A stretch of 64,000 nt of DNA from an uncultured Lachnospiraceae bacterium (GTDB taxonomy: Bacteria > Bacillota > Clostridia > Lachnospirales > Lachnospiraceae), in NCBI GenBank assembly GCA_947172645.1, contig CAMWBY010000014.1:1-64000 (forward strand), read 5' to 3'. The notes beneath the pieces were generated by a model. It was not told where the DNA came from, ran no database searches, and saw nothing but the letters and a program-made list of their open reading frames with translations. The translations under genes and the position numbers were made by a program. Every line of letters starts with the position of its first letter. Positions within the stretch are counted from its first letter, which is position 1. Shown here in pieces: positions 54,251-62,798 of this stretch.

Positions 54251-57200
54251 TTACTCGCCATGCAGTATCGCGTTTTCATCAAAGATAATCCGAAATTCCA
54301 CCCGTCTGGAAGCCTCTTTGTCCTCTTCCCCATTCTCATCATAAATCAGGTCTGTGCTACCCACACCTATCGGCCGCAAGAACATAGACAAAATATACTC
54401 CCTCCCCGTGCAGTAGTCCGACACTGCCTGCGCCCTTCTCTCGGAAAGCTGTAAATTGTAGTCACTGTCCCCCGTGGAATCGGTGTAACCTACCACGGCA
54501 ACTGCGCTGATATAACCCGCATAGTCCGAATCACCCGCCAGGATTGACCAGAATGCGTCCACGAAAGAGTCTAAGTAAGCCTTGCCTCCCTCTGACAATT
54601 CCGCATCGTCAAGCCCAAACAAGATACTGGAATCCAAGGCAATGACACCATTCTCCATCTGCACATCCAATCCCTGTGCGTCAAACGCGTCCATCAGCTG
54701 CGTCTGGATTCTATTCTGGACAGCCATCAGTTCCATCAGTTCCGCTTCGCTGACGCTGATTTCCATCTCGTCGCTCCCCGGTGCAGAATCCATCGGGACA
54801 GAACTAAGCGCCTCGTAGAAATATTGGCCATATGTTTTCTGGTACTTATGCACCCCGTCGCCGCCAATCAGAATGAATCCCACTTCCGGATTCGGAATAT
54901 ACCGGAAGGTAACGGCTCCTGGTTCCATGATAATCGCATCGTCATCCACCACGCCTGCAGACGCGCCCAACATGGAATATCTGGATTCCCAGGAAACGGT
55001 TACCACATTGTCGCCTGTAAATGTTACCGAAGGCGAACTAGCCCTCGTGCCATCTTTAAAATAAACTTCCGGGGCAGCATTCGTTGATGAAGGTTCCGCA
55101 TCCGTAAGGTGGAAATAAGAAATCCCCCCGTAAACATCCTCCGGGCTGCTCGCATAACCCTCCATCCACTTGGCAACTCCGCTATCATTCTGCCCGAACC
55201 CATTCGGGGCATACCAGGCGCTCATCCCATCCCTGGACAGCTGGAACATATAATTTTCCCTGACAAGGCCGTACACAGTACTTTGTAGCTCCAATTCGGC
55301 ATCCAACGTCGGCCTATAGAGAATCAGCTGCCCGTCGGTTATTTCATAATATGCCATATCCTCATACAAATCACCCGCACGGTCTGCAAATGTCAGCTCC
55401 ATGGAATCCATTTTACCTGCCATATTCTCTATGTAAAAAGCTTTCGCCGCCTCAGTATCTCCATAATCCAATTCCGCATACACGAAATCCGCGAAAAGGT
55501 CGGCCTGGTTGTCCCTGGTATTGGCATAGAAATTGTCCCCGCTGTAGGAAATCATATCCTCGGAATAGTTCTGATTTGCAGAGATTCCTTTTAATTCTTC
55601 CGGGAAAATGAAAAATTCCGTATCATAAGACTTATTATATTCAAACTGCACGGCGTCTTCGACAACCTGTGTATCTTCCCCCGCGTCCATGCTGTCAACA
55701 GGTTCCATCTTATATTCGCCAAAAAGAAGCTCGTTAAAATATCCCACTTCAGAATCCGCAATGGGTTCTCCCGTAATGTCGCCGACTGTGGCTACATCCG
55801 AACCTGCCTCGGTTTCATCTGTTCCGGCTGTATCCGCAATCTCTTCCTCTACGCCCGCGTCAGCCCCACTGTCGGAAGCCGCCTCGTTTCCCTGTTCCTC
55901 CGAACCGGATACTTCGGGCAGACTGCTTGTCGGTACGTTGGCGCTTCGGTTGCTTATCCCTCCTAAGAAAACGGCAATCACTGCCACCGCCGCAACGCCG
56001 CCGATGATAATAAGAGGCGTTTTCTTGCTTTTCTTCTTTTCCGGCTGTGCCTGTCCGGACTGAGCCGCTTCCTTCGACGGCTCCGGTTTCGGAGCTTCCT
56101 GCTTTGCAGGAGCGGGCTGCGGCCTGCGGCTATTCTCATCCCCAAATAAGAACACCGTACCGTCATCATCTAAGTCCGGCTGACCCGATGTAGGCTGTGT
56201 ATCCCACTGGGGCTGTGCTGTCTGCTGCGCTCCTTGCTGTGCCTGCGTGCCCCATTGTGGCTGTGCTGTCTGCTGTACTCCTTGCTGTGCCTGCGTGCCC
56301 CACTGCGGCTGCATTGTCTGCTGTACTCCTTGCTGTGCCTGCGTACCCCACTGCGGCTGTGCCGTCTGCTGCACACTTGGCTGAGGCTGCGTGCCCCACT
56401 GCGGCTGTGCTGTCTGTTGAGGCACCTGGGATGCCGCCTGAACAGGCTGCCCATACACCGGCTCCTCTGCCAATGCGGGATTCTGTGCGGTCTTCTCCGT
56501 CACATGCCCGGCAGTGGGATTCACCGTAAAATTTGCGTCAGGATGGGAAGACAGCACAGATTCCAAGTCCTTACGCATCTCCTCCGGCGAACCGTAACGG
56601 TCCTGGGGTGCATACGCACATGCCTTCAAAATAATTTCACTAAGCTTTCCTTCTCCTATGGCAGGAACAGGTATCCTCTCTCCGCCAATTCTTCTTGCAA
56701 TCGAATTTTCCCTGTCGCTATGGCTGATGGGAGTTGGGAATGCAGGAAGGAACGGGGCGCGGTTACCGTTCACCAACCGGTACAACACGATTCCCAGGGA
56801 ATAAATATCCACGCTAGGGCCATAAGTCTCTCCCTTATACACTTCCGGCGCCATGTAAGTATAAGTACCCTTTTTCGACATACCGCTGGTCGTCTTCTCC
56901 GCCGTCCTGGCGATGCCGAAATCACCGAGTTTATAATCTCCGCTTGGGGAAATAAAAATATTCTCAGGCTTAATATCTCTATGTATAATATTGAAATTCC
57001 TACAGTATTCAAGGGCACGGCAAATGTCGATGCCTAGTTTGAGGATATCATCCTGCGACATCTGCCTTTCCGTCGTGTAATCCAAGAGGGGCGTCAGCAG
57101 CTCCATACGGATTAAAATATCCCATCCAATACCATTCTTGTGCTCAATGACCACATGGTCTTCATAGCTGACAATATTGCTGTTTCCCTTCAGCTGCGCC

Positions 57201-57466
57201 ATCAATGCAAATTCGTCCACGACCTCTTCCACAAAACCTTTGTAATAGGTCGTCGCGCTCTGCATATCCATGCCGTCCGCCAGGACGCTTTTTACCTCGC
57301 TCTCGCTCTGGGGAATGGTGATTGCCTTAAGGGCCGCCTTGTATGTCCGCCCGAAATCCTCCCGCTCAATCTCGAAGACCTTGCCGAAACTGCCTTCCCC
57401 AATCAGCCTGGTTATGCGCCAGGAGCCAAAGAACGGCTCCAGGCTTTTGTAGTAATTTGTGTCCAT
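54251..57466 (-). CDS. Ser/Thr protein kinase with Gln-rich repeats, one membrane helix and OmpA-like domain (paralogue 2)
   Basis: A 1071-aa paralogue of the next gene, 93 bp away. The kinase domain is nearly identical in motif and start (YYKSLEPFFGSWRITRLIGEG, HRDIKPENIF, DFGIARTAEKTTSG, YTYMAPEVYKG). The linker carries 16-residue repeats QPQWGTQAQQGVQQTA, again followed by TVFLFGDE. After the membrane helix (KTPLIIIGGVAAVAVIAVFLGG) comes an acidic Asp/Glu/Ser-rich segment, an unrecognised region, and an OmpA-like C-terminus (VVGYTDSTGDSDYNLQLSER, final ~130 residues). Both kinases appear active by motif. GAGAGGA is 7 bp before the ATG. Confidence 0.9.
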   Translation of the reverse strand: MDTNYYKSLEPFFGSWRITRLIGEGSFGKVFEIEREDFGRTYKAALKAITIPQSESEVKSVLADGMDMQSATTYYKGFVEEVVDEFALMAQLKGNSNIVSYEDHVVIEHKNGIGWDILIRMELLTPLLDYTTERQMSQDDILKLGIDICRALEYCRNFNIIHRDIKPENIFISPSGDYKLGDFGIARTAEKTTSGMSKKGTYTYMAPEVYKGETYGPSVDIYSLGIVLYRLVNGNRAPFLPAFPTPISHSDRENSIARRIGGERIPVPAIGEGKLSEIILKACAYAPQDRYGSPEEMRKDLESVLSSHPDANFTVNPTAGHVTEKTAQNPALAEEPVYGQPVQAASQVPQQTAQPQWGTQPQPSVQQTAQPQWGTQAQQGVQQTMQPQWGTQAQQGVQQTAQPQWGTQAQQGAQQTAQPQWDTQPTSGQPDLDDDGTVFLFGDENSRRPQPAPAKQEAPKPEPSKEAAQSGQAQPEKKKSKKTPLIIIGGVAAVAVIAVFLGGISNRSANVPTSSLPEVSGSEEQGNEAASDSGADAGVEEEIADTAGTDETEAGSDVATVGDITGEPIADSEVGYFNELLFGEYKMEPVDSMDAGEDTQVVEDAVQFEYNKSYDTEFFIFPEELKGISANQNYSEDMISYSGDNFYANTRDNQADLFADFVYAELDYGDTEAAKAFYIENMAGKMDSMELTFADRAGDLYEDMAYYEITDGQLILYRPTLDAELELQSTVYGLVRENYMFQLSRDGMSAWYAPNGFGQNDSGVAKWMEGYASSPEDVYGGISYFHLTDAEPSSTNAAPEVYFKDGTRASSPSVTFTGDNVVTVSWESRYSMLGASAGVVDDDAIIMEPGAVTFRYIPNPEVGFILIGGDGVHKYQKTYGQYFYEALSSVPMDSAPGSDEMEISVSEAELMELMAVQNRIQTQLMDAFDAQGLDVQMENGVIALDSSILFGLDDAELSEGGKAYLDSFVDAFWSILAGDSDYAGYISAVAVVGYTDSTGDSDYNLQLSERRAQAVSDYCTGREYILSMFLRPIGVGSTDLIYDENGEEDKEASRRVEFRIIFDENAILHGE
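56190..56412 (-). repeat. 48-bp tandem repeats in kinase paralogue 2
   Basis: About four and a half 48-bp units encode QPQWGTQ-x-QQG-x-QQTA. The two middle units are close to identical at the DNA level, which suggests recent expansion or slippage. The boundaries are approximate. Confidence 0.8.
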
Positions 57467-57525
57467 TTCTTAGTCCTCTCTTCCTACTGTTTTGTACACT
57501 GCAAATATCCACACACATTTTATTA

Positions 57526-60500
57526 TTACGCCCCCATCGGGCATACTGCGCTGCCCCTGTTGGCGCTCATATATTGTTTGTTTTCCACCACGTTGACGGT
57601 GGTTTTGGGGTTAATTTTGCTCCTTGCGCGTTCTAACATCAGCTTGCCGAAATCTACCAGGTTCGTCTTGACCGTATTCTTAACTTCCCCGATTCCTTTT
57701 TTAATAATCTCATCAACCGTCTTAGTCGCCCCATATGCAATCAAGCCTTTACTGATTGTCTTCGCGCTGACTTTTGCAATCTCTCCTCTGGCACATTTGG
57801 TCATTATCTGCTTCCATACTGCCTCGCAGCTGCCGCGGCCTTTGTTGATTCCCGGGATTTTGACATATTTCCCTACTTTGCCAAAGGCATATTCCGTGGC
57901 GAGTCCTTTCACCGCACTGGTCGCCGTATCCCCAAGCAGCTTGCCGAAAGAATAACCGTCTTCCTTGCGGTATCCCTTCGCGCCCGTAGCCATGCTCAGC
58001 CCGCCGGTAACCAGTGTCTCCGTCGCATCTCCTAAGGAGCTTGCAAGCTTTCCGTTGCCGCCGCTTGCCACATACACTGCCCCCGACGTAAAACCACCCG
58101 AAGCCGCGCCCACGTAGCTTTGCCAGGAGCTGACCTGAATCTTCCCGCTCTTGACAGACTTCACCACATCGCCTGCCACTTTACCTGCCACCTTCGCTGC
58201 CGCGCCCACAATTCCGCCCGCGAGCCAACCTACAACCTGCCCTGTAGGGTCGGTATAGTTCATGGGGTCACTCATACAGTAAGCATATGCATTCAGTGTC
58301 AGTGGAATAAGCACCAACCCCGGGAACGGGTCTATGCTCATAAACCTGCCTGAGGCAGGCGCATACTGCCTCTGGCCGGCATAATACATGCCGCCTATGT
58401 CATCTTTCCGGAAACCTGTGTATCCGAATACCATCTCTTCCGGATTCACCCCGCCAGTCAGGTTACCGAAGCTGTCATACTGCGCACTGGCAAGCACACC
58501 ACCCCTGCTTACCAGGCGCTGCGGCGTCATCAATTCGTCGTTTAAGCTAAACCGGCTGCCATGGTCCGACATCAGCCCCAGAAGGCCGCCATCCCACATG
58601 ACGTCCGCCTGCGCCGTACTGCCCTGGCCACGGAAACACAGCAGATTATGACTGTCCCTTGTAATATCGTATAAATATCCGGCAGTATCCGTCTTCTGCC
58701 CTTGTGTAAAGACGCTCTTGCCTACTCTGTTCCGAAAGCCGTCGTATGTATATTCCGCACGCTTATTGCCTGCCTTTACACCGGAAAGCAGATTCAAAGC
58801 GCCAAATTCCAATTCCATAATAGGGCTGCCGTTCAGCTCTTCCCTGACCATGTTCCCCCTGCCGTCATAAGCATAGCGATGCTCACCGCCACGGTTTTTC
58901 ATGCGGATTAACTGATTCAGCCTGTTATATGTATATTCCTGCTCTTCCCCTCGAACAGTGGAGCAGATGCGGTTCCCGAAATTATCATAGCTGTACCTTT
59001 CCTCTTCCACACCGTCCTTCGTCACCAAATCCAGGCATCCCAACGCTGTGTAATGATAATCGTACACGCCGCTGCCATCCATTCCGGCACGCTCCTTTAT
59101 TATCCGCGCCTTCCGGTCTCTCCTGTCATACTGGTAGCCTATGCGGTCAAGCACACCGTCTCCCTGCCTGTGGCAGATTTCGCTGATTCTGCCTAAAGCA
59201 TCGTACTCATATGCGGTACGGAATCCATTGCCGTAATCCTTCTCTTTCAGCCTGCCGTTGCCATAATAGGAATAAGATACTTCCTCATCCGTCGTCGCAA
59301 GCGAAGCCAGCCGCAGCGCCTTGTCATATCGGTATTCGGCTTTTTTCCGGTCAGGATAAAGGATGCTCTTTAATTCACCTCTTGCGCCCCACTCATACGC
59401 CGCCTGTTCCCCGCCCGGGTAGGTCACCTTCTTCACCCTGCCCATGGCGTCATTCTCAATCCTTGTCGTCCCAAGCCAATCCTCCATCTGGATAAGCTGT
59501 TTCAGGGCATTATACTGATATTTCACGAAACGTCCGTCTGCGAAAGCGTATTCCTTCTCCGTGCCGTCAGGATTGTAGGCGCAAACCGTCAGATTGCCGT
59601 CCCCGTCTTTCTGGGAGAGGATTCTGCCGCACCCGTCGTAAGTATAAAGCGTCTCGTTTCCTTCCGGGTCCACCGCCTTAACCACATTGCCCGCCTTGTC
59701 TCTCTCATAGGACGTCATGCGCAGGTTCTTCTGTTCCCTGTTAAAACGGTTCATGCCCGCAATATCAAGCCTGCCGTCCTCGGACTGAATCATTCCAACC
59801 ATGCGCTGGCAGGCATCGTACCGGAAATAAGTGGAATTTCCCAAGGCGTCTGTGACAGACGCCACTTCCCCGCAGGGCGTGTATTCATAAGTCGTCTTAT
59901 TGCCTTCCGCGTCCGTCACCGCGATAATATTGTCAAGCGCGTCATACTCATAAGTCTCGGAAATTCCGTCATCCTGGCTGCACTGTACAATCCTCTCCAG
60001 GCTGTCATAGGTAAAATGCCAATGGTTGCCATCCTGGTTTGTAATCTGCACCAGGTTTTCATTGGCGTCATATTCAAACTCTCTGCCGCTGCCGTCCGCA
60101 TGTTTCTCGCTTTTCATCAGGCCACCGGGATAATAAGTATATTCTTCCAGACAGACTTCCTCATCCTCGATGCGCAGCAGGTTCCCGCCTGCGTCATATG
60201 TATAAGACTTCCCGTAACCGCCCCTGTCGCGGCTATAGATAATGTTTCCTTCTAAATCATATCTGTACTCCTCGTATGCTCCATCCTCATACAATACTTT
60301 GGTCACGTTCCCCATGGCGTCATACTCCGCCTTAACTGCGTGACCGCAAGGGTCGGTCACCTGGTTGGGCCTGTTTAAGACGTCGTAAGCAATCTTATGG
60401 ACGCCGCCGTCAGGCGCGATACGCTGTGTCATATTGCCGCAGGCGTCATAGCCAAACCGGTTCACCGCCCCTACCGGGTCCGTCACCTTCACCAGACGGT

Positions 60501-62490
60501 GCAGCCTGTCATACTCATATTCCGTCACGCCCCCGTCCGCCGCAGTCTGCTTCACAGGGTTCCACATGGTATCGTATTCCACGCTGACACTCTGGTTCTC
60601 CGGGTTGGTAATCCTCACCGGCTGGTTCATGGCGTTATAGGAAACCTCCGTCACGCCGCCCGCACAGTCCACCGCCCTGACCAGATTGCCGCAGGCGTCG
60701 TACTCATAAGTCTGGACGTCCCCTTTGGCATTTCTCGCCTCTATGATTTCATCCGCATCATTATAACCAAACTCCGTCGTATCGCCCAAAGGATTGATTA
60801 CCCTGATTACCCTGTGCCGGCTGTCATATTCATAAGTCGTCCTGCCGCCCATGGAGTTGGTGATGGAATTCATATTCCCGGCTTCGTCATAAGTCATCTC
60901 TATCCTGCATCCGTCAGCCATCGTCCATGCAACAGGCTGCCCCGCCTCGTCATACTCATATGTATTTCTGCCGCCCAATGCATCTTCCGTCGATTCCTGT
61001 AAATTCCTGTCGTTGTAGACAGCCTGATACAGCACCGTCCCGTTTAGGGCCACGGACTTAACCTGGTTCAAATCTGTGTATGTATACTGAAGCTCATCTT
61101 CCAAGGCATTCTTAAAAGATGTTAAGTTGCCGTTCTCATCATAGCCATAATAGCTCGTGTTGCCGTTCCTGTCGGTGAAGGATGTCCGTTGGTGATTGCC
61201 GTTAAAGGTAAATTTCTCTTCTCCGTTTTCGTATATATTCCTGACATTGCGATAAAGATTGTCCCGCTCATAGATGATAACGTTCCCGTTCTGTTCCGTC
61301 ATCTTTACCTGGTTCAAATCGTCCAGGTATTCATAGGTGACCACGCCGCCGTCAGGGAACTCCTGTTTCACTGTCCTTTTCTTCGAGTCAAAAGTATTCT
61401 GCAGGCAGACAACGTCCCTGCCGTTCACCAGTCTGGCAAGCCAACCGTTGTCGTCATAGACATAGCCTGTCGTCCTGCCTTCCGGGTCGGTAACTTCCTT
61501 CACCCTGTCCTTCCCATACCGGAAATGAAGCTGTCTGCCCGTATGGTCCGATACCGTTTCCAGTTTTCCTTCCGCATCGTACCGGAAGGAATAGGAATTG
61601 TTATGTCCATCCCGCACAGTCTCCAGTTGGGAACGCTCTCCATAGGATACATAAGCTAATTCCAAGGTATTGCCGAAGGAATCTCTTCTGTAACTCCATC
61701 TCCCGTCTTCATCGAAAGTGTACGTGAGCTTATCCCGGTCTGTCACCTCGTAGCCCTGCTCTGTCTTCACAAGGCTTCCGAAAGTCCCGAAAAGAGGGTA
61801 ATAGACATCCCCATCCCCTTTTAAAAAGGACAGAAGGGAACCGTCGTCCTGCACCATGCTCACTCTGTCTTCGTCAAAAACCAACCTGACTTCAAAGGAG
61901 TGTATCCATCCTTGTCCCAAAACGCCCGCATCCTCGCTCTGGATATTATAAAAAATCTTAAATTCCATGGGAATCATTGTGTCCAAGGGAAGGAAAGATT
62001 TCTCATAGACATAATTTCCGTTGCTCAAGTTTACCGGGTCGCTGCTGAAAGAAGTACAGCTATCCAGACCGGATATGGGAGTGCCCTCCCGCAGACTGGC
62101 CGATATTTTCTCGATTCTCTGTCCAATGCCTTGAATCACGCCTGCCACACCGGCGCCCGCAGCAACCCAGGCAGTCCCTGCATGCCCGACCGTTACGCCC
62201 GCACTCTCTCTCGCCTTCTTACCCGTGATGCGGTTCTCCGCGTCCTGATAAAGTCTCGCCACCTGATTCAGCGTATTGGACAGAACCTGTACTTTCTGCT
62301 CCGCCGTGGAAACTTCCTGCATACTGTTGCGCAGTTTCCGTTTAATCTGCTCCGCCGCCTTGGCATTTAAGTCAAAATTTGAAATAATGTTCCGAATATC
62401 ATCCTCTATCGCCTGCAGTTCCTTCGCGATTGCCTTCTCATTCTGCTCTACCTGGCTCAAACCGGAAGTCTTAACATTAAATTCAGCCAT
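57526..62490 (-). CDS. RHS-repeat protein with WXG/LXG-like N-terminus
   Basis: A 1654-aa protein. Residues ~1-100 form a helical hairpin like WXG100/LXG export domains (ends VARLYQDAENRITGKK), with no signal peptide. A DUF6531-type segment follows (DPVNLSNGNYVYEKSFLPLD, ~150), then more than 30 RHS/YD repeats (x-YEYD-x-x-GN pattern) and the conserved core end SGRFMSIDPFPG...DPTG (~1395-1435). The last ~220 residues are a variable tail with Gly/Ala-rich hydrophobic stretches and GINKGRGSCEAVWKQIM. The layout is that of a polymorphic toxin cage, but I recognise no toxin domain, and no immunity gene follows. Start ATG 62490 with GGGAGA 7 bp upstream. Confidence 0.88.
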   Translation of the reverse strand: MAEFNVKTSGLSQVEQNEKAIAKELQAIEDDIRNIISNFDLNAKAAEQIKRKLRNSMQEVSTAEQKVQVLSNTLNQVARLYQDAENRITGKKARESAGVTVGHAGTAWVAAGAGVAGVIQGIGQRIEKISASLREGTPISGLDSCTSFSSDPVNLSNGNYVYEKSFLPLDTMIPMEFKIFYNIQSEDAGVLGQGWIHSFEVRLVFDEDRVSMVQDDGSLLSFLKGDGDVYYPLFGTFGSLVKTEQGYEVTDRDKLTYTFDEDGRWSYRRDSFGNTLELAYVSYGERSQLETVRDGHNNSYSFRYDAEGKLETVSDHTGRQLHFRYGKDRVKEVTDPEGRTTGYVYDDNGWLARLVNGRDVVCLQNTFDSKKRTVKQEFPDGGVVTYEYLDDLNQVKMTEQNGNVIIYERDNLYRNVRNIYENGEEKFTFNGNHQRTSFTDRNGNTSYYGYDENGNLTSFKNALEDELQYTYTDLNQVKSVALNGTVLYQAVYNDRNLQESTEDALGGRNTYEYDEAGQPVAWTMADGCRIEMTYDEAGNMNSITNSMGGRTTYEYDSRHRVIRVINPLGDTTEFGYNDADEIIEARNAKGDVQTYEYDACGNLVRAVDCAGGVTEVSYNAMNQPVRITNPENQSVSVEYDTMWNPVKQTAADGGVTEYEYDRLHRLVKVTDPVGAVNRFGYDACGNMTQRIAPDGGVHKIAYDVLNRPNQVTDPCGHAVKAEYDAMGNVTKVLYEDGAYEEYRYDLEGNIIYSRDRGGYGKSYTYDAGGNLLRIEDEEVCLEEYTYYPGGLMKSEKHADGSGREFEYDANENLVQITNQDGNHWHFTYDSLERIVQCSQDDGISETYEYDALDNIIAVTDAEGNKTTYEYTPCGEVASVTDALGNSTYFRYDACQRMVGMIQSEDGRLDIAGMNRFNREQKNLRMTSYERDKAGNVVKAVDPEGNETLYTYDGCGRILSQKDGDGNLTVCAYNPDGTEKEYAFADGRFVKYQYNALKQLIQMEDWLGTTRIENDAMGRVKKVTYPGGEQAAYEWGARGELKSILYPDRKKAEYRYDKALRLASLATTDEEVSYSYYGNGRLKEKDYGNGFRTAYEYDALGRISEICHRQGDGVLDRIGYQYDRRDRKARIIKERAGMDGSGVYDYHYTALGCLDLVTKDGVEEERYSYDNFGNRICSTVRGEEQEYTYNRLNQLIRMKNRGGEHRYAYDGRGNMVREELNGSPIMELEFGALNLLSGVKAGNKRAEYTYDGFRNRVGKSVFTQGQKTDTAGYLYDITRDSHNLLCFRGQGSTAQADVMWDGGLLGLMSDHGSRFSLNDELMTPQRLVSRGGVLASAQYDSFGNLTGGVNPEEMVFGYTGFRKDDIGGMYYAGQRQYAPASGRFMSIDPFPGLVLIPLTLNAYAYCMSDPMNYTDPTGQVVGWLAGGIVGAAAKVAGKVAGDVVKSVKSGKIQVSSWQSYVGAASGGFTSGAVYVASGGNGKLASSLGDATETLVTGGLSMATGAKGYRKEDGYSFGKLLGDTATSAVKGLATEYAFGKVGKYVKIPGINKGRGSCEAVWKQIMTKCARGEIAKVSAKTISKGLIAYGATKTVDEIIKKGIGEVKNTVKTNLVDFGKLMLERARSKINPKTTVNVVENKQYMSANRGSAVCPMGA

Positions 62491-62578
62491 ACCCACTTCT
62501 CCCTCTCTGTCTAACTCTTTGCCTTTTCCTTAAATCTGTAACCCACTCCACGTTAACCTTTATGGCGCCGCAATACAT

Positions 62579-62725
62579 TCAACTATATTCTTTCTTCAAT
62601 TCTTCCCGTATCTTCTTACCGGCAGTTTTCCGGTATACGATGCTTGCAATCAGTAAAATAACCGCAAGCGCAATGAACCCGATTCCTATTCCAAGAATAA
62701 CCGTCCCACCCATATCGATAATCAT
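62579..62725 (-). CDS. 48-aa single-helix membrane protein
   Basis: A short ORF between the RHS gene and the TPR protein: a short N-terminus (MIIDMGGTVILG), one strong membrane helix (~8-30) and a basic, charged tail (YRKTAGKKIREELKKEYS). GGGAGG lies just before the first ATG and 13 bp before a second in-frame ATG, which may be the true start (44 aa). Function unknown; small helper membrane proteins are common in type VII-like and envelope loci. Confidence 0.65.
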   Translation of the reverse strand: MIIDMGGTVILGIGIGFIALAVILLIASIVYRKTAGKKIREELKKEYS

Positions 62726-62798
62726 GCCTCCCTCTATCAAATTGCTTCTTCGGTGATTCCAATAATCCTAAAGTTTCACAATCTCCCAAAAGCTCCTG

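Noticed and set aside
52988..56412. Possible CRISPR array
   Set aside because: The repeats are adjacent without spacers, lie in coding sequence and keep frame; no cas gene is present.
56166..56529. Ala/Ser-rich repetitive ORFs in other frames of the second kinase linker
   Set aside because: Open frames caused by the 48-bp repeat, without start signals and inside a clear gene.
57840..58260. Immunity-protein gene near the RHS tail
   Set aside because: No separate ORF with a start exists between the RHS stop and the kinase gene; open frames there are shadows of the tail.
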